A stretch of 14,197 nucleotides of DNA from Methylococcaceae bacterium UBA4132. GTDB taxonomy: Bacteria > Pseudomonadota > Gammaproteobacteria > Methylococcales > Methylomonadaceae. Below, in pieces: positions 7,851-14,175 of this stretch (position 1 is its first letter; each line of letters begins with the position of its first letter). A program made the position numbers and the translations under genes. The stretch lies in the NCBI GenBank assembly GCA_002380945.1, contig DFWO01000125.1:1-14197 (forward strand), read 5' to 3'. Under the pieces are notes generated by a model that searched no databases, was not told where the DNA came from, and saw only the letters and a list, made by a program, of their open reading frames with translations.

Positions 7851-7873
7851 GCGGAATACGCAAGCTATTCCGC
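7851..7873. repeat. Small palindrome GCGGAATA-N7-TATTCCGC
   Basis: Perfect 8-bp arms at 7851-7858 and 7866-7873 surround CGCAAGC. It is one of several palindromes filling the 473-bp gap between the PD-(D/E)XK gene and the SHOCT gene. I see no gene in that gap (7783-8255): it holds this element, the GTTGGGGT palindrome at 7903, repeat copy B, and about 145 bp (8067-8212) of otherwise featureless sequence. Confidence 0.6.
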
Positions 7874-7902
7874 CTTACGGGTTGCTTGCGGGTTGGGTAA
7901 AT

Positions 7903-7936
7903 GTTGGGGTTCGTACCTCACCCCAACGTACGCGGT
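7903..7936. repeat. GTTGGGGT palindrome with flank, copy 1
   Basis: Arms GTTGGGGT (7903-7910) and ACCCCAAC (7920-7927) enclose TCGTACCTC. The first 25 bp recur unchanged and in the same direction at 8981-9005. The full 34 bp, including the flank GTACGCGGT, recur inverted at 8854-8888 with changes only in the loop. Confidence 0.75.
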
Positions 7937-8066
7937 TATTGAGACACTTACTTTTCCATTTAATACGATTTCAATGTGGGTTGGGCTGGCGATAGCCAAC
8001 CCAACAAAACCCGCGTGTATTGGTTTTATGTTGGGTTGCCAAAAAGCGGCAACCCAACCTACGATG
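7936..8066. repeat. Double-hairpin palindromic repeat, copy B (87-bp core 7976-8062)
   Basis: Second copy of the element at 7041-7166. The first stem has changed from an A-T pair (7078/7102 in copy A) to a G-C pair (7978/8002 here), keeping the hairpin TGGGTTGG/CCAACCCA intact. The 11-bp second stem is identical, with AAAAAGC instead of AAAAAAC in the loop. Open frames across this copy on both strands are translations of the repeat and not genes. Confidence 0.8.
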
Positions 8067-8183
8067 TTGCCATGCGTAAGTTGATTCATATCGCCTTTGG
8101 CGTTCTCAAATCAGGATAGCCTTTTGACCCTCTTTATGCCGTTTAATTATTCCTTGCCTTTCTGGCGGCAAGACGGTATCTAT

Positions 8184-8204
8184 AAGCGCATCTTATCGCG
8201 TTGC
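8184..8204. repeat. 21-bp dispersed repeat, copy 2
   Basis: Matches 6395-6415 at 20 of 21 positions. On the minus strand it begins about 9 nt after the GCCTAAC site that follows the SHOCT gene, so it lies where the body of an attC site would be expected. Confidence 0.5.
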
Positions 8205-8212
8205 ACCGAAGG

Positions 8213-8221
8213 GTTAGGCAT
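8213..8221 (-). promoter_or_regulatory. Integron-type inverse core site (RYYYAAC) downstream of the SHOCT gene
   Basis: Read on the minus strand this is ATGCCTAAC, where GCCTAAC fits RYYYAAC, the sequence that opens an attC recombination site behind a cassette gene. It is the exact complement of the GTTAGGCAT site upstream of the same gene. A full attC (second half ending in GTTRRRY) is not recognisable beyond it, so the site would be truncated or degenerate. Confidence 0.35.
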
Positions 8222-8255
8222 AGCGGTCAGTTGCGACCGACAGAATGCCAAAACG

Positions 8256-8771
8256 CTAGTTGCCAAGCAGGCGTGCCTTTTGTCCGTTGAATTCCTCTGG
8301 ACTCAACACCCCTTGGTCGCGAAGTGCAGCGAGCTTTGAGATTTCGTCGGCGATTGATTGGGTTATCTGTACAGTCGAATTCGACATGGGCGCGAGTGAT
8401 TTCAGTCCCATTTCTATCTGCCATTCAGAAGCATGTTTCGCCAATAGCTCGGAAGTGCGCTGGATGATCTGCCTTATATTTTCGCGATTCTTGCCATGAG
8501 TCGTTGCTGATCCGAATATGGTTTTTGCACCAGACTGAACGGAAACTACTGCTGCATCCGTGCCGTTTCCGGCAATTGATATAGATACTTTTTCACCCCA
8601 CGAAAACGCACTCATTCCAGTCTTTACGTCCAAGCGGGATGCAAGTTCGTCCCTGTTTTCAATATTCATTCCCTTCAGCCCTTCAACTGCGGCACAGACC
8701 GCGCGAAACACAACTTGTTTGTGGAATGGGAATTCAGCATTCCCAGTTCGATCGAATGTGTCAAACAGCAT
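8256..8771 (-). CDS. SHOCT-domain hypothetical protein, cassette-like
   Basis: The protein is 171 residues with no signal peptide or membrane segment. The last about 31 residues (141-171: ADEISKLAALRDQGVLSPEE and onward, ending QKARLLGN) form a clear SHOCT domain, a short C-terminal helical module thought to mediate oligomerisation or contacts. Residues 1-120 contain alternating hydrophobic beta-strand-like segments (KVSISIAGN, DAAVVSVQSG) that I cannot assign. ATG 8771 has AGGAG 8 nt upstream. The coding sequence looks richer in G+C than its AT-rich surroundings. It stands alone between complementary 9-bp sites that fit integron core sequences and inside inverted palindromic repeats. SHOCT proteins are common cargo of gene cassettes, which supports lateral acquisition. 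Function unknown. Confidence 0.75.
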   Translation of the reverse strand: MLFDTFDRTGNAEFPFHKQVVFRAVCAAVEGLKGMNIENRDELASRLDVKTGMSAFSWGEKVSISIAGNGTDAAVVSVQSGAKTIFGSATTHGKNRENIRQIIQRTSELLAKHASEWQIEMGLKSLAPMSNSTVQITQSIADEISKLAALRDQGVLSPEEFNGQKARLLGN

Positions 8772-8823
8772 TTGAGTAGCTCCTATAGGTTGTTGGTGAA
8801 GTTATGTGCAAGGGATTCTTCTG

Positions 8824-8832
8824 ATGCCTAAC
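8824..8832 (-). promoter_or_regulatory. Integron-type core site (GTTRRRY) upstream of the SHOCT gene
   Basis: On the minus strand this reads GTTAGGCAT, matching GTTRRRY, 52 nt before the ATG of the SHOCT gene. Order and orientation (GTTRRRY, gene, RYYYAAC) are those of an inserted integron cassette. No integrase gene or second cassette is in the window. Confidence 0.35.
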
Positions 8833-8853
8833 TATTATTAGACATCCTAAATG

Positions 8854-8888
8854 ACCGCGTACGTTGGGGTGAGTTTGCGAACCCCAAC
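8854..8888. repeat. GTTGGGGT palindrome with flank, copy 2 (inverted)
   Basis: Arms GTTGGGGT (8863-8870) and ACCCCAAC (8881-8888) enclose GAGTTTGCGA. Together with the flank ACCGCGTAC it is the reverse complement of 7903-7936 except in the loop, so the two copies bracket the SHOCT gene and repeat copy B in opposite orientation. A 7-bp hairpin ACACATT/AATGTGT lies farther on, at 8930-8948. Confidence 0.75.
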
Positions 8889-8980
8889 ATACTCATCAAC
8901 CCGCTTGCAATTCGACAATTTGAATCCTCACACATTGCGGTAATGTGTTGCGGGAATACTTGCGTGTCACTTACTGGCTT

Positions 8981-9008
8981 GTTGGGGTTCGTACCTCACC
9001 CCAACCTA
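8981..9008. repeat. GTTGGGGT palindrome, copy 3, at the end of the fhc cluster
   Basis: Arms at 8981-8988 and 8998-9005 enclose TCGTACCTC; the 25 bp are identical to 7903-7927. It lies 4 nt after the fhcC stop codon and would give the fhc transcript a 3'-terminal hairpin of 8 G/C-rich pairs. There is no U tract, so it may stabilise or process the 3' end and need not terminate transcription by itself. Confidence 0.7.
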
Positions 9009-9011
9009 CAA

Positions 9012-9824
9012 TTATAACTTAACCAACACCTCACCGCGTCCAATCTCCGCCATATCCCCCGCATAGCGTTGCACACGATTAAACGCCACGCTAACCTCAG
9101 CAAATTTAGAATTCAGCGATTTAAACGAGGCAAATAAAATCGGTAAAAATGCCAAGGTGTGTGAGCCGCAATCGTTGAAACTCGCCGATAATTCAGGCGC
9201 GTTCCATAACAGCAACGTGCCGCGACGCATGGCGTAACCTAGGTAGCGTCCTGTACTGCCCATGACAGCAATCGTGCCAGCGGTCATGCGTGAACCGCAA
9301 TAATCGCCTGCGTTGCCTTCGATTAAAATTGTGCCGCGTCTTAAGTGGTCGCCGACACGCTCACCTGCGTTGCCTTTGACTAGAATCAAGCCGCCTTTCA
9401 TGCCCATTTTGTTGCCTGGTAATGCCGCGCCTAAAAAATCGCCGACATTACCCGCCACTTCCAGATAACCGTTTTTCATTTCACAGGCGGCGTACAATCC
9501 TGCATTGCCTGAGACTTTTATCTCGCCCGATTTCATGCCCATGCCCAGATACGCGCCAGCATCGCCTTCTACGCTGATAGTGCCGCTTTCCAGTTCTTTG
9601 CCGATAAAATCCAGTTTGGCAACGCTGTTTTTGATGATGATGTGCTGTGCGTCATCGCCTGTAATATCAAATAGCTCATCAACACGGAGCTTGGCTTTGC
9701 CGCTTTGTAATTCTAGCGCGGCAATGTCTCCTAAGGCTAAACCTTGTAAACGCTGACAAACCAAAGGCGATAAATCCACTCGTTGCGCGGGTTGATACTT
9801 TAAAGTAAAGGTTAATGCACTCAC
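9012..9824 (-). CDS. fhcC: Formyltransferase/hydrolase complex subunit C
   Basis: The product is 270 residues, homologous to formylmethanofuran dehydrogenase subunit C (FwdC). It is dominated by the glutamate-synthase-type GXGXG domain, with repeated units such as GNAGLYAACEMKNGYLEVAG, GNAGERVGDHLRRGTILIEG and GNAGDYCGSRMTAGTIAVMG at about residues 85-205, which form a right-handed beta helix. In Methylorubrum the FhcABCD complex converts formyl-H4MPT to formate and free H4MPT in the cytoplasm; subunit C is structural and contacts FhcD. The start is GTG at 9824, overlapping the fhcD stop as GTGA, with AGGAG 7 nt upstream, so translation is coupled. It is the last gene of the cluster. Confidence 0.93.
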   Translation of the reverse strand: MSALTFTLKYQPAQRVDLSPLVCQRLQGLALGDIAALELQSGKAKLRVDELFDITGDDAQHIIIKNSVAKLDFIGKELESGTISVEGDAGAYLGMGMKSGEIKVSGNAGLYAACEMKNGYLEVAGNVGDFLGAALPGNKMGMKGGLILVKGNAGERVGDHLRRGTILIEGNAGDYCGSRMTAGTIAVMGSTGRYLGYAMRRGTLLLWNAPELSASFNDCGSHTLAFLPILFASFKSLNSKFAEVSVAFNRVQRYAGDMAEIGRGEVLVKL

Positions 9825-10717
9825 GCCAGTATCTCCTGTAAATGAAAGTGAAACGGTCCTAGTTTGCCGCCGTAATTTCCCGCGCTGATACGTTCAATGC
9901 CGTTTGCCGCGCCTAAATCACACACCGCCTGCATACCGACACGCATGGCGTTATCAATGTCTTCTTTGCTTAAACCATCAATGACGATTTCCATCACCGA
10001 TTCAATATTGGGCGATAAATCAGTTTTAGTCGCACCTTTCAAGGTTGGGCAGAATGCGTCATTGGTTGAGGCATTCAAGGTTTTATATTTAGAACCAACT
10101 TTAGACCCAGAACGCACCACACCACCAGGGAAAGGCATAATGACATTGGGCATAAGTCGCATGGCTTCAATCGCCGCTTCGCACGCGGCGAGGGCTTGCG
10201 GTTGTGAACGCGCCAACACCAAGAAATTACCGCCGCCTATCGCATTGACTTGTCCTGTGGTGGCTTCGGCTAAAAACTCACCGTCCATGACGGGAATACG
10301 CCAATAGCGTTTGCCTGATATTTTTTTGGCAATTTGAAAACCGTCTCCGAAATAGCGCAGGTTTTTACCCAGCGGGATTTTAATATCGCTCTCAATTCCC
10401 GCAAATAAAGCGGACGTGGGGGATGTGAGTACACACTGTCCCGACCGTGTTTCCAGTTGTTTCGCCAGACCTTTACCGCCCATGGCAAAAATCATCACCG
10501 ACACGCCCGCTCTGCCGTCTGGGGTTTCATCAGGACTTAATACCCGTTCGATCCCCGCTTCACAACCGCAAGCAATCACCGAGGTGGCAAAGCCTGTCAT
10601 GGCTTGCGCGGCTATCATTGCCCATTTTTCATTTTGCGCGGTAATAATGGCGCGGGTCGCTTTCATCGGGAAAGCCTCCGCGAATGTTGCATCAATTGTT
10701 ACACCGTTAATAATCAT
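9821..10717 (-). CDS. fhcD: Formylmethanofuran:tetrahydromethanopterin formyltransferase (complex subunit D)
   Basis: The product is 298 residues, the length usual for the Ftr family. It transfers the formyl group between N5-formyl-H4MPT and the methanofuran-type carrier in bacterial formaldehyde oxidation. Recognisable family stretches are INGVTIDATFAEAFPMKATR at the N-terminus, VIACGCEAGIER, PDGRAGVSVM, KRYWRIPVMDGEF, AIGGGNFLV and PFPGGVVRSGSKVGSKYK, ending in GPFHFHLQEIL. The ATG at 10717 has only a weak GTGGA about 9 nt upstream. It is separated from fhcA by 355 nt that hold a small membrane-protein ORF and a long hairpin, so fhcD-fhcC may be regulated partly apart from fhcB-fhcA. Confidence 0.95.
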   Translation of the reverse strand: MIINGVTIDATFAEAFPMKATRAIITAQNEKWAMIAAQAMTGFATSVIACGCEAGIERVLSPDETPDGRAGVSVMIFAMGGKGLAKQLETRSGQCVLTSPTSALFAGIESDIKIPLGKNLRYFGDGFQIAKKISGKRYWRIPVMDGEFLAEATTGQVNAIGGGNFLVLARSQPQALAACEAAIEAMRLMPNVIMPFPGGVVRSGSKVGSKYKTLNASTNDAFCPTLKGATKTDLSPNIESVMEIVIDGLSKEDIDNAMRVGMQAVCDLGAANGIERISAGNYGGKLGPFHFHLQEILA

Positions 10718-10800
10718 AAAATTCCACTCTGTTTAAACTTGTAGTTCTAGCATTACTACCCTTCTATGCGAACCATTCAACCCGCTAACTGTGAACAAGG

Positions 10801-10941
10801 CTATTTTTTAAGAATATCGTTCTTAAATTTCTGCCAATATCTCTTAAAACCTTCTCTATCAATCAAATAATAGATAAACATCAACAACACAGGCCACAAA
10901 ACAATGAACAATACTTTTGCAATAAGACCAAGAATTTCCAT
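10801..10941 (-). CDS. 46-residue single-span membrane protein inside the fhc cluster
   Basis: ATG 10941 is preceded by TAGGAG with 7 nt spacing, a better ribosome binding site than that of fhcD. The peptide reads MEILGLIAKVLFIVLWPVLL followed by MFIYYLIDREGFKRYW and a basic tail ending in KK, stop TAG at 10801-10803. Residues 4-27 form one hydrophobic segment. The C-terminal 19 residues carry seven lysine or arginine residues, which by the positive-inside rule puts the tail in the cytoplasm. It lies between fhcA and fhcD on the same strand. I do not recognise it. An 8-bp TTTAAGAA/TTCTTAAA hairpin (10807-10827) overlaps its last codons. The good start site and coherent membrane-plus-basic layout make coding likely, but no homology is shown. 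Confidence 0.6.
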   Translation of the reverse strand: MEILGLIAKVLFIVLWPVLLMFIYYLIDREGFKRYWQKFKNDILKK

Positions 10942-10997
10942 GATAATCTCCTAATTTTCGGGCTACGTTTTTGTTGAAGAGTCTACTCAGTGCGATA

Positions 10998-11069
10998 GGG
11001 ATAAGGTAAGATTCAATAAAGCAATCCCAGCATTTCATCGGTTCGCTGGGATTCGCTTAACCTTATCCC
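10998..11069. repeat. Nested palindrome between fhcA and the small membrane ORF
   Basis: Outer arms GGGATAAGGTAAG (10998-11010) and CTTAACCTTATCCC (11056-11069) pair with one bulge. Inner arms AATCCCAGC (11023-11031) and GCTGGGATT (11045-11053) pair perfectly around a 13-nt loop. On the minus strand it starts directly after the fhcA stop, whose TAG is part of the element's GTAGGCTGGG end. Expected effects are 3'-end stabilisation of fhcBA mRNA or partial termination; no U tract follows. Confidence 0.7.
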
Positions 11070-11072
11070 AGC

Positions 11073-12734
11073 CTACGCAACTTTTAACGGATGCGCGGTT
11101 AAACTACCGCGCCCGTCTTCGGTTATTTCATCATCACTGATTTTAAAATTACCGAGTTTCATGGTGAGGTAGCGGTCAAAATAATCTTTTAAGCCTTTTT
11201 CAACGGATAAGTCAAAGTCGGGTTTCATGACGTGGGTTGTTCCCCACAGAGTCGAAACCACTTTGCCATCGACAACGACTAATTGACCGTCTTTAAACAC
11301 ATAATCAGGTTTTTCAAACATTTTTTGACGATTGCTGTTGTTGGTGTAAACAGTGATGTCAGCAAAGTTGCCCGCGCTTAAACCGCCTCTATCTTGTAAA
11401 CCGATGAGTTTAGCCGCGCCTGCACGCGTCATGATGGCGATTTCTTGCAGGCTGTATTCACGGTCGATGCTTGCCAGCGTGGTCATTTTTTGCGCTTCGG
11501 GGTGAATAGTCGCTAACACATCATTGCGGAAGGTTCTGTCCATCAACAAGCGGATTAAATGCGGATAGCTGGTAAATGGCGCGCCGTTGGGGTGATCGGT
11601 GGTTAAGAAAATGCGCCAAGGGTCGTCAACTAACAGGAAGGTTTCTAAACCGATAGCCCATTGCAAGGCATTAACAAAGTTTTGATCTTTGTATTTGAAC
11701 GGCACAACGCCGCACCCAGCATCACATTCAATATCCATTGTCACCCATTTATTCGGGCTGGCGTGTTTGTGATTGGCGTGTTGACGCATACTGTCGCCTG
11801 AGGCGGTGACGGTTTGCCCGAACAAAATCTGCCCTACGTCGATGGTGATATTTTTATTGCGATTGACCGCTTCGGCAATCTGCGCCGCGCCTGAAGAAAA
11901 CTTTAAATCGCCTTCCGTGCCGTAGCTGTGGAATTGAATATGCGTTAAGTGCATCGGCAAGCCGCCGATACCTTGAATAGTATCCAGCGTGGTTTGCATA
12001 TTACCTGGTACGCCTAAGTTGCAACCGTGAACGTGCAGAGGATGATGCACACCAAGTTCTTTAACGGCAGTCGCTAATACTTGTAAAATCTGGCGCGGTG
12101 TTACACCGTAATGGCTGTTTTGTTCGTCTAAATCTAACTGCCGTTGATTGAACTTAAACGCATTAATGCCGCCGGGATTGACCACTTTAACGCCAATCGC
12201 TTTGGCTGAATTCATCGTCCACGCCACATAATCATTAATGGCTTTTTGGTCTTTTTTCGCGGTCAGCATCCGAAGCAGATAATCATCACTGCCCAGCATC
12301 ACATAACCGCCTTTATCTAAAATGGGGATGTCTGCCATTTCCATGTGCGCTTGACGGGCATTAATCGGTAATACCGCAGGTTCAAACCCAGCGGTATAAC
12401 CCATTTCCGCATAACGATAACCTGTGACAAAGGTGCTGGGCATGGCATGACCACAACCTGAGCGGGTGATGTCGCTACGGTGTACGGGGTCTTGTCTGTG
12501 GTCTTCTGGCAATAAAGTACGCGCAATATTACCTTTACCGCCGCCAATATGGGTGTGCATATCAATTGCGCCAGACATAACGACTTTACCTTTCAAGTCG
12601 TATTCTTTATCGACTTTAAAATCGCCATTCGGCTTATTAATGATGCGTCCGTCTTGGATATAAATATCTTGTTGTTGTCCGTCTATACCGCTGGCGGGGT
12701 CGTAGACTGTGCCGCCTGTGAGTTTTATTAACAT
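11073..12734 (-). CDS. fhcA: Formyltransferase/hydrolase complex subunit A (formylmethanofuran hydrolase)
   Basis: The product is 553 residues, amidohydrolase superfamily, homologous to formylmethanofuran dehydrogenase subunit A (FwdA). In the bacterial complex it hydrolyses the formyl carrier to formate at a zinc centre. Visible elements are the metal-binding H60-T-H62 in AIDMHTHIGGGKGN, K183 in GVKVVNPGG (candidate carboxylated lysine by analogy with the archaeal enzyme), HPLHVHGCNLG with H234 and H236, MHLTHIQFHSYG, and the late acidic motif TTDHPNGAPF. The N-terminus LIKLTGGTVYDPASG is typical, and ATG 12734 has AAAGGAAA about 7 nt upstream. It follows fhcB after 72 nt containing a 50-bp palindrome. 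Its stop codon is contributed by a repeat terminus. Confidence 0.95.
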   Translation of the reverse strand: MLIKLTGGTVYDPASGIDGQQQDIYIQDGRIINKPNGDFKVDKEYDLKGKVVMSGAIDMHTHIGGGKGNIARTLLPEDHRQDPVHRSDITRSGCGHAMPSTFVTGYRYAEMGYTAGFEPAVLPINARQAHMEMADIPILDKGGYVMLGSDDYLLRMLTAKKDQKAINDYVAWTMNSAKAIGVKVVNPGGINAFKFNQRQLDLDEQNSHYGVTPRQILQVLATAVKELGVHHPLHVHGCNLGVPGNMQTTLDTIQGIGGLPMHLTHIQFHSYGTEGDLKFSSGAAQIAEAVNRNKNITIDVGQILFGQTVTASGDSMRQHANHKHASPNKWVTMDIECDAGCGVVPFKYKDQNFVNALQWAIGLETFLLVDDPWRIFLTTDHPNGAPFTSYPHLIRLLMDRTFRNDVLATIHPEAQKMTTLASIDREYSLQEIAIMTRAGAAKLIGLQDRGGLSAGNFADITVYTNNSNRQKMFEKPDYVFKDGQLVVVDGKVVSTLWGTTHVMKPDFDLSVEKGLKDYFDRYLTMKLGNFKISDDEITEDGRGSLTAHPLKVA

Positions 12735-12760
12735 GGTGTTTCCTTTAATACTATAGCTTC

Positions 12761-12810
12761 GTAGATTGGGTTGCGTTATGTTGGGTTACGCTATCGCTAA
12801 CCCAACCTAC
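12761..12810. repeat. 50-bp GTAGGTTGGG-family palindrome between fhcB and fhcA
   Basis: Ends GTAGATTGGG (12761-12770) and CCCAACCTAC (12801-12810) are complementary but for one base. An inner hairpin GTTGGGTTA/TAACCCAAC (12780-12788 with 12798-12806) has a 9-nt loop. It shares its termini with the 87-bp repeats at 7076 and 7976 but has a different, shorter interior. Bases 12807-12809 are the fhcB stop codon. Confidence 0.75.
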
Positions 12811-14066
12811 ATTGCTTGTTCAATGGCGTTAAGTACATCCGCCGTGCTGGGCAATCCTGAATCTCTGAGTTTTTTCAGGCGTATGGCGACCACGTTATCC
12901 ATGCGGTAGGCGTGTCCTGCGTGGTCTATACCAGGTGTGCCAACGGGGATGAAAACATCTGGTTCTTTAGTGAAGGTCATGCCTGAACGTCCGACTACGA
13001 TAGTGGGTAAGTCGGTGACGGGTGGAACTGAGTTGATGTTAAACGCTTGTACCCAGACTAAAGCATCGGCTTCACCGTCTGCCAGTAACACATTGGTGTC
13101 GTTTAAAAACGGGTCGTATTCTGGATAGCCTTGACTGAAACGGGTACGGGCAGGATAACCAGTTGTCCATCCGCACACTTGGTTAGCGGTTTGATCGCCT
13201 TCTTTACCAGCGAGCGGCAGACCTGAACAGCGGGTGTTTTGATCATTTAGGTCTTTAATCATTTCTGACAGAGTTTGTACGGTGAGTTCCGCTTGGCGAT
13301 AGGCTAATGCACCTGCTGCCCATGTCACTACGCCGTAGCTTGCTGCTTTGAGTTTGTCGGCAATAGTTTGTAAATCAGCAATGGCGATACCTGCAACCGA
13401 GGCGGCGCGTATCGGCTGTTTTTTGACTAAAGCGCGTAACACAGCCATGACTTCGGGTAAGTCAGCCGTAGCGCATTCAAAAACTTGCGCAGTTTTGCCG
13501 TTGGGTGACGTTGACGCATTGCCAGATGGTGTTTTACCTAAGTAAATGACTTGGCGTTGGCTGGTATCATCAACAAACATAGCATCTGTCCACAAATACC
13601 GCTCAAAAAATCGGGGCGCAAAAGCTTCTACATCTGTACCGACGATGAGCAGTAAATCACAACGGTTTTTAACTTCAGCAAGTGTGGTGTTCATCCAACC
13701 TGAATCTTGCAAGGCTAAAAAGTTATTGCGTGCGCCTGTAAAATTCATGTTATCAACTACCGCACCACAACGGTCAGCTAAGGCTAATAAACCGCGCATT
13801 CCATTGACATCCGTCGCACAGCCGCCAATCACGGGAAGTTTGGTATTTTTTAATAGGTTTGCGGCTTTAGTAACGGCTTCTTGCAGGCTAACGGCTTGCC
13901 CTGCGACACGCGGGCTAGTGTCGGTGATGGCTTGTTCAAATAACGGCGTATTTACCGCGCAGCCATTTTTCAGCACTTTTAGCGTTACGCCATCCACTTG
14001 AATACTCAAGTCATCGGTGCCGATACCGCAAAAAGGACTAGGTACTTCTTCGGTTATTTCAATCAT
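12807..14066 (-). CDS. fhcB: Formyltransferase/hydrolase complex subunit B
   Basis: The product is 419 residues, homologous to formylmethanofuran dehydrogenase subunit B (FwdB/FmdB), a molybdopterin-oxidoreductase-like fold. The N-terminus reads PFCGIGTDDL with a single cysteine (C13), whereas redox-active FwdB has several cysteines around this motif for an iron-sulfur cluster. This agrees with the known bacterial FhcB, which has lost cofactors and catalyses no redox reaction. Other family stretches are PVIGGCATDVNGMRGLLALA, LLIVGTDVEAFAPRFFERY, TRFSQGYPEYDP, ALVWVQAFN and PVGTPGIDHAGHAYRMDNVV. ATG 14066 has AGGA 8 nt upstream. It appears to be the first gene of the cluster, 110 nt from the terminal repeat. 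Its last codons read CAA GCA ATG TAG, the TAG lying in a palindromic repeat. Confidence 0.95.
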   Translation of the reverse strand: MIEITEEVPSPFCGIGTDDLSIQVDGVTLKVLKNGCAVNTPLFEQAITDTSPRVAGQAVSLQEAVTKAANLLKNTKLPVIGGCATDVNGMRGLLALADRCGAVVDNMNFTGARNNFLALQDSGWMNTTLAEVKNRCDLLLIVGTDVEAFAPRFFERYLWTDAMFVDDTSQRQVIYLGKTPSGNASTSPNGKTAQVFECATADLPEVMAVLRALVKKQPIRAASVAGIAIADLQTIADKLKAASYGVVTWAAGALAYRQAELTVQTLSEMIKDLNDQNTRCSGLPLAGKEGDQTANQVCGWTTGYPARTRFSQGYPEYDPFLNDTNVLLADGEADALVWVQAFNINSVPPVTDLPTIVVGRSGMTFTKEPDVFIPVGTPGIDHAGHAYRMDNVVAIRLKKLRDSGLPSTADVLNAIEQAM

Positions 14067-14175
14067 AGAACTGTCCTGTATAAGTCACTGTAGTTATAGC
14101 TTATTGTGACAGATGCACTTGAAACGGTGCAATTAAATCCTGTGACTCGTTTAGTGAGAACGTGTTCAAAATCTC
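14067..14175 (-). promoter_or_regulatory. Upstream region of the fhc cluster, probable promoter
   Basis: This is the only space before fhcB in the window. On the minus strand TATAAC (14098-14093) is a possible -10 box, without a good -35 at standard spacing; TTGCAC (about 14133-14128) lies too far away for it. A small dyad TGCAC-N8-GTGCA lies in the same stretch. The repeat at 14176 begins just upstream, so element-borne transcription is also possible. Confidence 0.3.

Noticed and set aside
7865..8089. Open frames on both strands across 7865-8089
   Set aside because: They are translations of palindromic repeat copy B and its neighbour; the peptides mirror the repeat and have no ribosome binding site or family resemblance.
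8097..8339. 80-codon plus-strand open frame with an ATG at 8097
   Set aside because: It overlaps the end of the SHOCT gene on the other strand, has no recognisable domain and crosses the cassette-like boundary and the 21-bp repeat.
7041..9008. CRISPR array suspected from the many short repeats
   Set aside because: Copies are irregularly spaced, occur in both orientations and differ in family; there are no uniform spacers and no cas genes.
12807..14066. fhcB as a molybdenum/tungsten formylmethanofuran dehydrogenase subunit
   Set aside because: The N-terminal cysteine cluster for an iron-sulfur centre is missing and the neighbours are the bacterial fhc genes, so it is the non-redox FhcB.
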